Notes: generated from the letters alone by a model not told the origin. 64,000 nucleotides of DNA from Shewanella canadensis (GCF_003966225.1 NZ_RXNU01000007.1:1-64000), one strand, 5' to 3'; shown: positions 26,597 through 36,558, numbered from the stretch's first letter. Numbers and translations: made by a program.

Positions 26597-28708
26597 ATGG
26601 ACCGTTGGTCTTATTTATTATCTAAGCTAAGTTCTGACAGACCGAGTCTGTCTCAGAGACTTCAGGCTTGGCAGTTGGAGCCCAACGCTCTCCCTCTGGC
26701 CATCATCCAAGGTTACCATTTTATCGGTGCCAACCCACTTACGCTCTCCTACTTTCAGACTCAAACGGATAACTTTGTAAACGCAACACCCTACGACTTT
26801 TCTCCCCGCATTCAATCTTCGGGTAGAAACAGTATTGAATATGCCCAACAGATGATGCGTCACGCATTAGAGGGCGACGTCGTCGAATTCAACTGGCTTC
26901 ACTTGAGCCAGCAGGGCAGAGAACTCCCCACCAGAGTATCCCTGTTTCCGTTTGAATTCGAAGGTAGCCCGGTCATTCTGGCACTGTTCGAACCATCAAA
27001 TCGACGCAGCAGAAGCAGAGAAAGTGCCAATAATGGCTTCGATATGCTACCTAAAGAGCTGCTGTCTATTACCTTAGAAGATAGCGCCGAGGCGGCATAC
27101 ATCACAGATGCCGAACATAAAATTATCGCTGTTAATAAGGCGATGTGTCGTATCAGCGGTTACAGCGCCGACCAACTACTGAATAAGAACGCCGAGCTGA
27201 TTGACCTCAGAAGACATACTGCCGCAGAAGAGCAGGAACACAATAACGCGCTCGAGGAGCGGGGAAATTGGCAAGGTGAAGTGTGGAAACAGAGATCCGA
27301 CGGTTCTCAATTTCCTGCCTGGAAGAGTTGCCGAAAAATACTCGCTGAGGAGAGAGTCTACTATGTCACTATTTTCAGTGATATCAGCACTAAAAAGAAG
27401 CTAGAAGCGAAGCTCACTGAGCAGGCCATGTATGACACACTCACAGGCTTGCCCAACAGGCATCACCTAAAGTTATTATTAAATCAGGCACTGCAGGAGA
27501 TCAAAGTGACTCCGGGTAAAATGGGTGCCCTGATGTTTTTAGATCTCAATGGCTTCAAAAATATTAACGACTGTTTTGGTCATGCCACCGGCGACAAAGT
27601 TCTGCAGCTGGTCTCAGCAAGGTTGGAAGCAAGCTGTATTGAAAAAGCCGACATTGCCAGGCTCGGGGGAGATGAGTTTACTCTGGTTCTGAGAGACTGT
27701 AGCGGTCATCAAGAGGTGGAGGATATTTCTCAGCAGATAATGTCTCTGTTTGAGGCGCCATTTGAGATCGATGATCAGAAACTCTACCTCGGAACCAGCA
27801 TAGGCATAGCGCTATTTCCAGAACACAGCTCAGAAGCCAATAAGCTTCTCAGTCTTGCCGATACTGCTATGTATAGTGCTAAACAGAGCCCTGAACACGT
27901 GCTCTTTTACAACCATTCCATGCATGAAGAAGCCGAACAAAAACTGATGATACTCAGTGATCTTCGCCACGCCCATAACCTTAAGCAATTCAGTCTCGCC
28001 TATCAGGTTATCGTGAATCTCGAGTGTAACTCGGTTATTGGTGCCGAAGCCCTGCTTCGCTGGCAGAAGCCCGATGGGGAAATACTCAATGCCAGCGATT
28101 TCGTGCCCCTACTGGAAGAGGCCGGACTGCTTATCACCATAGGGCAATGGGTGTTAAAACAAGCCTGTCTGCAAGTCGCAAAGTGGCGAACTCAACATGC
28201 TCCAGATCTAAAAGCCTGTGTCAATGTCTCGCCTATGCAGTTAGAGCATCCTGACTTTGTCCAACAAGTCACCGAAGCACTGAATTACAGTCAGTTACCT
28301 GCGAATGCCTTAGTGCTCGAGATCACCGAGTTGGCACTGCTCAGACAGCCGGAACGAGTCAAAAAGACCTTAACCTTGCTAAAAAATAAAGGCATAAGCA
28401 TCGCAATCGATGATTTTGGTGCAGGTCTGTCATCACTCAGTAAGCTAGGTAGTCTGCCTATCGACAGTTTGAAAATCGATGCTGGTTTTGCCCATAGATT
28501 GAGCGAACCTCAAGGGAAACAACTTTGCCAAGCCATGATCCAACTTGCGCAGGCACTGGATATCAGTTTTGTCGTAGAAGGTATCGAAACTAAGCAGCAA
28601 AAAGAGATATTAAAGAATATGGGTAAGGGCTTTGGACAGGGCTACTTCTTTGGACATCCGAAAGAGGCAGCCAGATTCACCTCTGAAAACTTTTCGACCT
28701 ATTCCTAA
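26597..28708 (+). CDS. PAS-GGDEF-EAL protein (c-di-GMP turnover)
   Basis: 703 residues. An uncharacterised N-terminal part (1-150) is followed by a PAS/PAC sensor (about 158-275, SAEAAYITDAEHKI). GGDEF comes next with an intact active site RLGGDEF near 356-360, then EAL with the catalytic EALLRW (about 483), IDDFGAG and the late FVVEGIE. Both domains look active, so the protein could make or degrade c-di-GMP depending on its signal. The start has GGGAG upstream. No obvious operon partner; the PilZ gene upstream is a plausible effector. Confidence 0.9.
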   Translation: MDRWSYLLSKLSSDRPSLSQRLQAWQLEPNALPLAIIQGYHFIGANPLTLSYFQTQTDNFVNATPYDFSPRIQSSGRNSIEYAQQMMRHALEGDVVEFNWLHLSQQGRELPTRVSLFPFEFEGSPVILALFEPSNRRSRSRESANNGFDMLPKELLSITLEDSAEAAYITDAEHKIIAVNKAMCRISGYSADQLLNKNAELIDLRRHTAAEEQEHNNALEERGNWQGEVWKQRSDGSQFPAWKSCRKILAEERVYYVTIFSDISTKKKLEAKLTEQAMYDTLTGLPNRHHLKLLLNQALQEIKVTPGKMGALMFLDLNGFKNINDCFGHATGDKVLQLVSARLEASCIEKADIARLGGDEFTLVLRDCSGHQEVEDISQQIMSLFEAPFEIDDQKLYLGTSIGIALFPEHSSEANKLLSLADTAMYSAKQSPEHVLFYNHSMHEEAEQKLMILSDLRHAHNLKQFSLAYQVIVNLECNSVIGAEALLRWQKPDGEILNASDFVPLLEEAGLLITIGQWVLKQACLQVAKWRTQHAPDLKACVNVSPMQLEHPDFVQQVTEALNYSQLPANALVLEITELALLRQPERVKKTLTLLKNKGISIAIDDFGAGLSSLSKLGSLPIDSLKIDAGFAHRLSEPQGKQLCQAMIQLAQALDISFVVEGIETKQQKEILKNMGKGFGQGYFFGHPKEAARFTSENFSTYS

Positions 28709-28998
28709 CGTGGAGTTAAGTTCCTGGTATAGGTATATTTGCGAAAACGATGAATCAAAAATGGTAATAGAGGGATACAGTCAGCTCAGACGGATTCAAA
28801 TTTAGAGTGAAAGCTGTGCCGATACCAGCAAATAGCCAGCACTGCCTCCCTGCATGGACAGTATACCAACACAGCTTTCACACCACCTGTAGAACAGATG
28901 ATTCGGGCATATTAAAACCTATTTCATCAGTGATTTGCGTGATCTGAATATTGTTTTATTCAGATATTGCTGATATATATCACAAAACAGCAAATCCA
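28709..28998. other. Intergenic region with a long inverted repeat
   Basis: GTGAAAGCTGTG (28807-28818) and CACAGCTTTCAC (28870-28881) are perfect 12-bp arms 51 bases apart. No gene or clear promoter is seen. It may encode a small structured RNA or be the remnant of a repeat element; no target duplication flanks it. Confidence 0.5.
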
Positions 28999-29616
28999 TT
29001 ACTCATATCGTTTTTTAACAGAGTCAGGCATTGAACTAATACGTTGATTTACCATTGCATTTAATGCGTTGAGCAGAGGCGACACCTCTTGATGTGGCTC
29101 GATGGCTTTCACCATCATTGCCGCGGCTTCCAGTGTTGAAAGGCTATCGATACGGCTCGCTTTTCGAATTTTATAATTCGACGCAGACTCAATATCCAGA
29201 TGCAGTGCCGGAAAGCCTTGCAACCAGGGGTTGAGCTGTAAAAGTTTATAGGCCTTTCGCCAGGTGCCATCGAGAAACAGCAGAATCACATCCTCATCGA
29301 AACTGACACTCTCGACATCCTGACTCTGCTCCGAGGGGTAAACCAGATAGACGGGTTTAACGCTTTGCTCGAGACGTTGGCGCAGTTGCGTAAAGTCATC
29401 AGGGGACTCCCCCACATATACCTGAGTATCTTCGATCACCAACTCGAGCAGACGCACACTGTTCTTCGCATGCCCAACTTCGCTTGGATCTTGCAAGACA
29501 ATCAACTCCGTCGATACCCGCATCGATTCGATACTCTCACACAGACAAGCCTTAAGCGGATAATGACATTTAGGACAGATGGGACGGGACACAGGATTCT
29601 CGGGCAATGAGGTCAA
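28999..29616 (-). CDS. tapT: tRNA-uridine aminocarboxypropyltransferase TapT (DTW domain)
   Basis: 205 residues. The N-terminal zinc-type cysteines CPKC and CLC lie at 14-17 and 24-26, followed by the DTW-family motif as DGTW (116-119). The enzyme makes acp3U47 in tRNA using SAM. At 205 residues it is somewhat shorter than E. coli YfiP (232). It is monocistronic with no clear partner; the long inverted repeat lies just downstream. Confidence 0.85.
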   Translation of the reverse strand: MTSLPENPVSRPICPKCHYPLKACLCESIESMRVSTELIVLQDPSEVGHAKNSVRLLELVIEDTQVYVGESPDDFTQLRQRLEQSVKPVYLVYPSEQSQDVESVSFDEDVILLFLDGTWRKAYKLLQLNPWLQGFPALHLDIESASNYKIRKASRIDSLSTLEAAAMMVKAIEPHQEVSPLLNALNAMVNQRISSMPDSVKKRYE

Positions 29617-29702
29617 TGGCTATAGTGTATCTCAACTCAATATAGAATAAAGACTCTCATACTATTTACTTAGCGAGCCGCTAACGGTTATAGTTTGACC
29701 GC

Positions 29703-29809
29703 CAGGAAGGCAAGTATTTGTTCTTAATTAAAATATTACCTCATGGATGACAGTCATTATTGATGCCATCCACAATTCAGCCTTCCTGAGTTCACAACAC
29801 ACAAGGAAG
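29703..29809 (+). promoter_or_regulatory. Structured leader of the outer-membrane protein gene
   Basis: CAGGAAGGC (29703-29711) can pair with GCCTTCCTG (29780-29788), with an inner GGATG/CATCC pair. The same CTTCCT (29782-29787) is also complementary to the ribosome-binding AGGAAG at 29804-29809. The two pairings exclude each other, so the leader could switch translation on or off. This is deduced by hand and no known riboswitch family was recognised. Confidence 0.45.
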
Positions 29810-29813
29810 AGAA

Positions 29814-30698
29814 ATGAACAAAAATACCCTAACACTAGCCGTACTCTTAGGGCTTACCTCTATAAACATCTACGCCGTACAAGATACAGCCTACCAACAT
29901 GAAGCCGACATCAATTACGCGGCTTCCAGCGAAAGCTTTTCAGACGGTACATGGAACGGACAATATCGATACTATTTCACCCCGGTCAGCCAAGACAGCA
30001 CACCCTACGCCTTGAGTGGCTTCTTAGCGCAGACTTCACATTTAGGGGGCCAATACAGCAAACTGGACGTTGATTTTGATGCTTATTTCACTACCTACGC
30101 TATCGATGGTGAGTATGTCTTCGCAGATAAGTGGTACATTGGCGCCAATTATCAAAATGCAGATTGGAACAACTTCTTTTCAAAAAGTGAATCGGATACG
30201 TACGGGGTCAAACTGGGTTACTACTTTAACGATACCTCCTCCGTATATGTCAATTATGGCAAGTCTGATAATACAACCCAGCCAACATATATGACCTCAC
30301 TAAATGACATTTGGCAATCCGAAGTCGACACTACGAATTACGGGATAGGAGTTAAGAGTTACCTCCCTCTATCATCTGGTCAGGGCATTTTATTCTCCGG
30401 ATTGTTCAGCCACTCCTCTTCTGACGCGAAAGGAGTATCCCCAACTGATGAATCTCAATCTTCAGACTCTTCGAATCACTTAAGTGCCGCCGTCGATTGG
30501 TATATCACCCGCTCCTGGTCTATTGGCGCCACCTATGCGACCGCATTCGACAGTGACTGGGACGATCCGTATGGCATTAACACTGCCTACACTTTACGCC
30601 TAACCGATGGGCTTTCCGCGAAATTTAATCTATCTAAACAGTTTGAGCCTGATATTGATGGCGTTTTTGCCGCAATAGGCATAAACGGACGCTTCTAG
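29814..30698 (+). CDS. Putative outer-membrane beta-barrel porin
   Basis: 294 residues. The signal peptide (about 1-21, INIYA-VQ) is followed by alternating aromatic/hydrophobic strands with repeats such as YYFNDTSSVYVNYGKSD and a final GINGRF ending in phenylalanine, as needed for BAM-mediated insertion. I cannot assign a substrate. The start has a strong AAGGAAGAG site inside a structured leader. It is not in an operon. Confidence 0.75.
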   Translation: MNKNTLTLAVLLGLTSINIYAVQDTAYQHEADINYAASSESFSDGTWNGQYRYYFTPVSQDSTPYALSGFLAQTSHLGGQYSKLDVDFDAYFTTYAIDGEYVFADKWYIGANYQNADWNNFFSKSESDTYGVKLGYYFNDTSSVYVNYGKSDNTTQPTYMTSLNDIWQSEVDTTNYGIGVKSYLPLSSGQGILFSGLFSHSSSDAKGVSPTDESQSSDSSNHLSAAVDWYITRSWSIGATYATAFDSDWDDPYGINTAYTLRLTDGLSAKFNLSKQFEPDIDGVFAAIGINGRF

Positions 30699-30730
30699 CC
30701 CTTAAAGCCACCAAACCTGACCCCCCATAA

Positions 30731-30767
30731 AAAATGCCCGCCTCCTGTGGTTAGCAGTTGACGGGCA
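30731..30767 (-). terminator. Terminator of the Bcr-type transporter gene
   Basis: On the minus strand the stem TGCCCG/CGGGCA (30735-30740 with 30762-30767) is followed by a T run (complement of 30728-30734). It is located 49 bases after the transporter stop codon. It might also limit readthrough from the convergent porin gene. Confidence 0.78.
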
Positions 30768-30815
30768 AGGGGGTGTTTCAAATCCTAGGTTCGAGGTTCT
30801 AGAATCATTTCAAAA

Positions 30816-32018
30816 TTAATGAGCGTATTGTTCCTGATGCCAGTTATCGAAACGGGGCATCGCCATCATGGTCAGCAAGATTATCGCCAAGGAACCCATC
30901 ACCAATGCAACGGCATAAGGTGCGGTTAGATCTGTCTGCTGCACTAACCCGGTCAGCAGTGAAGCACCACTCATCTGAATAAACCCTAAGATAGCCGTTG
31001 CCGTTCCCGCTCGTTCACCGAATGCAGCCAGTGCCATGCTCGTTGCAGGACCAAGCAATAGAGCGAAGCCGATACAGAGCAACATCATAGGTAACATAAA
31101 GCTTAATGCGGCGGGCAGACCTGTTGCCGGCCCCCACTGCTGCAAGAGTACCTGCATGATGGCCGACACAAGCATGGTGCTTAGCGCTAACATTACCGTG
31201 GGTCGGTTGCCTAACTTAGTGATCACTATAGGCGCGGCAAAACAGGCAACAATATTAACCGCGGCATTGAGGCCAAATAGTCCGCTGAATGTCAGCTCTG
31301 ACATGCCTAAAGTATCGATTATCCAAACCGGCGCGTATGAGACATAACTCAGAATCGCGGCCATACCCGCCATGCATGAGAAGGCATAGAAAAGAAAGTG
31401 AGGCTCCATAATAACGGGCTTATAACGTGACCAACGATAAAGCGGGCCGGTAGTCACCGTGTTCGTCGGACGAGTTTCAGGCAGGCGGTACCCGACCAAG
31501 ATCATCATGATAATGGCGTAAAGCGTCATAAATACAAAGGTTGATCGCCAGCCAAACTGCAGTGCCAGTAAGCCACCTAAAGTTGGAGCAAGCGCCGGGA
31601 TCACACAGATCACCCCGTTAAGGTAACTGTAATATCGGGCACTCTCTTTGGGGGTGAAACAATCCCGCACGGCACTGAAGACCACTATCGAGGTTGAGCA
31701 TGCTGCTAATCCCTGTAGCACCCTAGCTATCTGCAGCCAATGAAACTCCATGGCGACAGCCGCGAGCATACTGCTGGCGATATAAAGTAAGATACCACCC
31801 AGAGCGATGGGGCGTCGACCGTATCTATCGGCCAGAGGACCTATGACAATTTGCCCTACACCCATAGCGAACAAAAAGAGTACCAGTGTCGACTGTATCT
31901 CACTTGCCGATACCGAGAACTCGGCAGCCATAGTTGGCATGGAAGGCAGGTAAATATCGATGGCTAAGGGACTTAACACAACCATAGACATTAAGATGGG
32001 TAACAGATTTCGACGCAT
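30816..32018 (-). CDS. bcr: Bcr/CflA-family drug-resistance MFS transporter
   Basis: 400 residues with about twelve membrane helices and the MFS loop-2/3 motif GPLADRYGRRPIALGG (about 60-75). N-terminal DIYLPSMP is characteristic of the Bcr/CflA group (bicyclomycin, sulfonamide and chloramphenicol export). It is a proton antiporter in the inner membrane. The divergent LysR gene at 32126 is a natural regulator. Confidence 0.88.
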   Translation of the reverse strand: MRRNLLPILMSMVVLSPLAIDIYLPSMPTMAAEFSVSASEIQSTLVLFLFAMGVGQIVIGPLADRYGRRPIALGGILLYIASSMLAAVAMEFHWLQIARVLQGLAACSTSIVVFSAVRDCFTPKESARYYSYLNGVICVIPALAPTLGGLLALQFGWRSTFVFMTLYAIIMMILVGYRLPETRPTNTVTTGPLYRWSRYKPVIMEPHFLFYAFSCMAGMAAILSYVSYAPVWIIDTLGMSELTFSGLFGLNAAVNIVACFAAPIVITKLGNRPTVMLALSTMLVSAIMQVLLQQWGPATGLPAALSFMLPMMLLCIGFALLLGPATSMALAAFGERAGTATAILGFIQMSGASLLTGLVQQTDLTAPYAVALVMGSLAIILLTMMAMPRFDNWHQEQYAH

Positions 32019-32125
32019 GATTTCTCTCTATTTGGAGCGTTATTCTATGAAAGCTATTTTAGCGCACCCAAGTTATGAACAGAAATGGTATAATTTCAGA
32101 ACTGAATTTCCCTGTAGGAATATCT

Positions 32126-33088
32126 ATGAATCTTGATAACCTGGCTAGAATCGATCTGAACCTGCTGGTGATCCTGCAAGTACTACTCGAGGAACAAAGT
32201 GTCACCCGAGCAGCCAGTCGACTCCACCTGAGTCAGTCGGCACTGAGTAAGAGCCTCAACCGGTTACGGGATACCTTAGATGACCCACTTTTTATTCGTA
32301 CCGCTCATGGGTTAAAGCCGACTGCTCACGCAGTACAACTCAGCGATAAACTGCCAAGCCTACTGGAAAATCTATCACAACTGACTCAGCCGCCCACTTT
32401 TACTCCTGCGAGCAGCGATCGCAAATTCTCTTTTGCTATGGTCGAGAGTGCCTATGAGACTCTACTTCCCTACTTTATCGGGCCATTGCTAAGCAATGCG
32501 CCTAACTTAAGGCTGGATAGCTATGGTTGGATGGGGAAATCGATACAAGATCTGCAAAAAGGTCAGGTAGATTTTGGCATTGCCGGGCGCGATCTCCACC
32601 CCAAATCAAACGTTCATATGGATCGCCTACCTGATGGCATTGCCCATCAGTTACTTTTTACCGATCATCAAATATGTCTGGTCAGAGAGGAGCACCCCAT
32701 CCTCTCTGCCATCACGACAGGCAACTGGAACCTGGATATCTACCTGGAGATGTCACATGTACAAGTTCGTTGCGAAGGGAATGAATGGTGGGCTTTAGAT
32801 TATCATCTGGCAGAGCAAGGTCATAGACGGCGACTTAGCACAACCGTTCCTGATTTTTATGGGGCTGCAAGTGTCTGTGCCCACAGCGATCTGATCTTTA
32901 CCGTACCCTCAAGCTTTGCTCGTCACGCTAAAAAGTTATACCCATTGGTTGAGCTACCGCTACCTTTTGACTTTATCCCTTTAGCCTATGTACTTCTGTG
33001 GCATGAACGTAATAATGACGAACCCGGACACAGATGGATGCGAGAAACCATCTGCAAGAGTGTTGCCGATGCGTTTAGTAATATTTAG
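32126..33088 (+). CDS. LysR-family regulator, divergent from the Bcr transporter
   Basis: 320 residues beginning MNLDNLARIDLNLLVILQ; the winged helix SVTRAASRLHLSQSALSKSLNRLR is at about 26-49. The ATG at 32126 is chosen because TAGGA lies seven bases upstream; a further 17 residues in frame have no ribosome site. It belongs to the same LysR subgroup as the regulators at 10194 and 18600. Separation from the transporter start is 107 bases, typical for a LysR regulator and its target. Confidence 0.87.
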   Translation: MNLDNLARIDLNLLVILQVLLEEQSVTRAASRLHLSQSALSKSLNRLRDTLDDPLFIRTAHGLKPTAHAVQLSDKLPSLLENLSQLTQPPTFTPASSDRKFSFAMVESAYETLLPYFIGPLLSNAPNLRLDSYGWMGKSIQDLQKGQVDFGIAGRDLHPKSNVHMDRLPDGIAHQLLFTDHQICLVREEHPILSAITTGNWNLDIYLEMSHVQVRCEGNEWWALDYHLAEQGHRRRLSTTVPDFYGAASVCAHSDLIFTVPSSFARHAKKLYPLVELPLPFDFIPLAYVLLWHERNNDEPGHRWMRETICKSVADAFSNI

Positions 33089-33282
33089 AATTGGGCATCA
33101 TTATGCTATTCAGCTTACATTAACCATGAGTATCGTATCATAGTCATTTATCGCCTCAGGTCGCTACATTAGAGGCCTTGAAGACAATCTGTTACATTTT
33201 ACGCCCAAGATTAACTGAATTTAACGTGATCTGAGGTCAATAAATATGCAGACTAAGTATCAGACTATTTTTTGGAGTTTTT

Positions 33283-33648
33283 ATGATCTACAGTCAATTT
33301 CAGCAATCACCTTTCCAGAATAGGTTCTCCGGTGTCAAAGGCTGGATGGCTTTCGCGATAGGTCTGGCCGTGATAACACTAACACTGATAGCACTGCCGT
33401 TTGTGTTGCTTATCGGTGCAGTCAGTTTCATTTTATTGAGCCTATTTGGACGGATATTCCTTAAGAGGCAGCTTGCGCGTTTTCGTCAGCAGCAGGAACA
33501 AGGTGTCTACGGCGCACAGCAGGAAACTGGTTTTTCACAGGCCAACGTTGAGAGAGAATCTCAAGTATTCAAAGAGAGCCCTTTTGCCGAACGCCGTCCT
33601 CGGGTGAGTCCACATCAAGGACGTACCTTCGAGCACGATCCGAGCTAA
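33283..33648 (+). CDS. Small membrane protein of unknown function
   Basis: 121 residues. A hydrophobic region of about 40 residues (22-57) may make two close transmembrane helices; the rest is a Q/R-rich cytoplasmic tail. The ribosome site GGAG is seven bases before the ATG. A strong terminator follows at 33693. No family recognised. Confidence 0.65.
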   Translation: MIYSQFQQSPFQNRFSGVKGWMAFAIGLAVITLTLIALPFVLLIGAVSFILLSLFGRIFLKRQLARFRQQQEQGVYGAQQETGFSQANVERESQVFKESPFAERRPRVSPHQGRTFEHDPS

Positions 33649-33692
33649 TCGCAATCGGTATCATGCCCGGCTCTGCCACTATTAACTAACAG

Positions 33693-33719
33693 AAACGCTT
33701 GCTTCGGCAGGCGTTTTTC
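33693..33719 (+). terminator. Terminator of the small membrane protein gene
   Basis: AAACGCTTGC-TTCG-GCAGGCGTTT (33693-33716), a near-perfect stem with a stable UUCG loop, followed by TTCG. It is a classic intrinsic terminator 45 bases past the stop. Confidence 0.88.
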
Positions 33720-33772
33720 GTTTGTGGAGTTGTGAAGTCATGCACTGACCCTTATGTTTTCGAGGTAAGTCT

Positions 33773-35023
33773 TTAGAGAGTAAACTGCGATGCACTAAGC
33801 GGCCTTCTCAAAAGGGTTTCGAAACGTTTCCAGCGCTCCTCAAGTATAGTATTACCGCCCCTCTCCACCCACCGAGCTACACTCTCTTCACCATGGTTAT
33901 AATTAATAACGTAGGCTCGATTAGAGAGATAAAACTTGACCCTCTGCCTGGCGCGTGACTCGCTATATAATCCGTAATCTCTCAAGAGACATTCGGCATC
34001 ACTCACACAGATATGGCCATCGGTTAACTGCTCACATACCAGATTATCCAGATAAGCCAACCTCTTATAACAGGTGAGCACCCTATGGTAATGCTCAATA
34101 TCTCCCTCGATGCCAGCTAAGGGCATCAGATAATCACGCTCAAACCCGAGCACTTCATCTTCTGACATGATCAGGCGCAAGCCATAGTTAGCACTGCCTT
34201 CCGACAAGAATGAGATAGGGCTATAGAGTGGATAGATGGCATATTCTATCCACTGCTCATTTCTGACTAAGTCTTGCTCCTGCAGCAGATTAAACACGTG
34301 ATGACCCGGATAGCCTTCATGACTGGCAAGTTCCAGACAACGTTCGATATAGAGGGGTTGATCTTGGTTGAGCTGTATCAGACTCTGATAACTCCCCAGA
34401 TACCAATTGTACGCCGTCCAAATCTTGTCATTGACAAACTCCATGCTGAAACTTTCACTCTCGGGCAGGGAGATATGAGCGCCGGTTAAAGCTCTTGCCT
34501 TCTCAACCGCCGCCTCGAATACCTGTGGAACTCTGTTTTGAGGGACGATAAAACCGGATCTGAATGCTTCGAAGCGTTCGGCTAACGAGCCTTTACCCGG
34601 CAATAACCCGGCCATCTCCGTCAGAACAGAATCAAAATACTCCAGGCTGAACTTATTAGCCTGAGTGTCGTATAGCCCCATAGATTCAACATCGAAACTT
34701 CCCCTCTCTCCCTGCAGGTGACGAATAAAGTACCCAACCGAAGCGACTTGTGTTCTCAGGAATCTCTGCCGTGAAACCAGCTTAGCGTCGGCATTAGCCA
34801 AGGCAACGGCATCTAACTCGCAGAGCACTCTTTTAGCATCAAACTCCAATAAGGAAAGTGGCACTAACTGGCACTCTTTGCGCCACAACTCCGGGCCATA
34901 ATAGGCGTCGACATAGAAAGGGTCATGCATACCGACAGCGAGCACCAGCTTTACATAAGATTGTGCCAACTCATTGAGTCGTTCATTTTCTGATTGGGAA
35001 GCGGTAGGCAAGGTTAGTTCCAT
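33773..35023 (-). CDS. DUF885-like zinc peptidase homologue
   Basis: 416 residues without a signal peptide. HEGYPGHH at 235-242 together with the downstream SEGSANYG (E275) matches the gluzincin-type active site of the DUF885 family (usually HExYPGHH). The function of this family is poorly known. Cytoplasmic location is inferred from the lack of a leader. It stands alone; the next gene upstream is a separate Sel1 protein. Confidence 0.7.
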   Translation of the reverse strand: MELTLPTASQSENERLNELAQSYVKLVLAVGMHDPFYVDAYYGPELWRKECQLVPLSLLEFDAKRVLCELDAVALANADAKLVSRQRFLRTQVASVGYFIRHLQGERGSFDVESMGLYDTQANKFSLEYFDSVLTEMAGLLPGKGSLAERFEAFRSGFIVPQNRVPQVFEAAVEKARALTGAHISLPESESFSMEFVNDKIWTAYNWYLGSYQSLIQLNQDQPLYIERCLELASHEGYPGHHVFNLLQEQDLVRNEQWIEYAIYPLYSPISFLSEGSANYGLRLIMSEDEVLGFERDYLMPLAGIEGDIEHYHRVLTCYKRLAYLDNLVCEQLTDGHICVSDAECLLRDYGLYSESRARQRVKFYLSNRAYVINYNHGEESVARWVERGGNTILEERWKRFETLLRRPLSASQFTL

Positions 35024-35120
35024 TCACATAGGACAAGGAAACAATGCTACCACCTTGAATATTGTATGCAAAGATTTGAGTGATCATAAACTCACAATGA
35101 GAGTATCGACACGTTAAGGA

Positions 35121-36536
35121 TTAAGAGAGCAGCTCTTTTGCCCGCTGAAGAGAGGCGACTTCATCGGTGTTATCAGTCATCGACAACACGTTTTCAACCT
35201 GCAGGGACAGTGACTCCCACAAGGGTTCTATCACGGCCAGCTCTTGGAGATTACTCCGCTCACGAGCCAGTTTTAGCAGGGCCGCAGATCCCACGACATC
35301 AATTTTACCCAACATACCATCGGCAAGCGCGATACTCAGCTCAATCATAGCGGGTACACTGTGGCCATATTTAATCGCCTCCCGTAAGTACAGCTCGGCT
35401 TGTGAGAGGTCGCAACCGAAAGCATTATCGTCATTCAACATAGATTGTGCGCGGGCCAGCATTGCATCTACCTGTCCCTGCTCCGCCGCCTCGGCCATCC
35501 ACTGCTCACCGGCAATCGCATCGACATCGCAACCCTCGCCTCGAGCCAACATTAACGCTAAATGATACTGAGCATGGGGAAAACCTGCCTGAGCCGCTTT
35601 AGCGATAAAATGCTTTGCCTTTTCAAGATCGCCGCGTTGATAAAAAAGGACCCCTAGATTGGCTATCGCTTCTGATTGTTCAAGATCCGCGGCCAGCTGA
35701 AGATAATGCAGGGCCTTATCCGAATCAAGTTTAATGCTCTCACCGCCTACCAGATGAAAATAGCCGAGTAGCGCCATGGCATTCGCCACATTCGCCTCAG
35801 CGGCGGCCGCGATGGCTTGTTCACCGGCTGCAATATCTGCCTCACCGCTATAACCATGAATAAGGGCAACGCCTGATTCATAGAGCGCATCCATATTGTT
35901 AGTGGCGGCTTGAGTAAACCAATATTCGGCTTTTTTGAATGTACTGTCAGACAACTGGTCCGGAGATTCTTGCTCTTGCTCCAACTCGGCTAACGCCTGC
36001 TCCTGCTCTCGCTGCATCAAGGCTTTAGTCTTAAGCGACATGCCGACTAAGTATTGTGCCAGAGGATCTGACTCCATCACGGCTCGATAACAGAGATCCC
36101 GTCCGGCAAACGAGTCGAACGCTACAAAATGATATTCAGGAAGGGGGTTGGTGGTAACTTGAGTAAATAGAGACGCGACAAGATTCAGCAGTTTCTCTAT
36201 CGATTTTTCACTTAACTCAAGTAACTGTTCAGAAGTCAGGTGATACTTTTCCGGATGTGCCCCACGGTTACCGTCACCTCGCAATTTGTGCAAAGTTCTG
36301 GTCGTACGAACGTTGATCACCCGCTTCCGGTTAAGCGTTTCGATCCTGTCGTACAGATTGGGGCTATCGAAGGTTATCCCTTTAGGCTTAGCCAACAACT
36401 CGGTTAACTTATGAGTAAAGCTGCGGATTTGAAGCAGGGCTTGGGTAGGGACATCCCGGACATAGCTTTTGGCTACGGCGTAATCATGACCCAGCTCAGC
36501 AGAAAACTGAGTAACGAATTCGACATCAGTAAGCAC
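35121..36536 (-). CDS. Sel1-repeat protein with N-terminal DUF4145-like domain
   Basis: 471 residues. The N-terminal 110 residues (…RKRVINVRTTRTLHKLRGDGNRGAHP…) resemble DUF4145, a domain often linked to restriction or sensing proteins. From about residue 180 on there are Sel1/TPR-like repeats (e.g. AMALLGYFHLVGGE, AQYHLALMLARGEG) that bind proteins. The partner is unknown. The gene before it on the same strand is YciC-like, with a strong hairpin between them. Confidence 0.75.
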   Translation of the reverse strand: MLTDVEFVTQFSAELGHDYAVAKSYVRDVPTQALLQIRSFTHKLTELLAKPKGITFDSPNLYDRIETLNRKRVINVRTTRTLHKLRGDGNRGAHPEKYHLTSEQLLELSEKSIEKLLNLVASLFTQVTTNPLPEYHFVAFDSFAGRDLCYRAVMESDPLAQYLVGMSLKTKALMQREQEQALAELEQEQESPDQLSDSTFKKAEYWFTQAATNNMDALYESGVALIHGYSGEADIAAGEQAIAAAAEANVANAMALLGYFHLVGGESIKLDSDKALHYLQLAADLEQSEAIANLGVLFYQRGDLEKAKHFIAKAAQAGFPHAQYHLALMLARGEGCDVDAIAGEQWMAEAAEQGQVDAMLARAQSMLNDDNAFGCDLSQAELYLREAIKYGHSVPAMIELSIALADGMLGKIDVVGSAALLKLARERSNLQELAVIEPLWESLSLQVENVLSMTDNTDEVASLQRAKELLS

Positions 36537-36558
36537 AACGGAAACTCCGGGAAATCGA

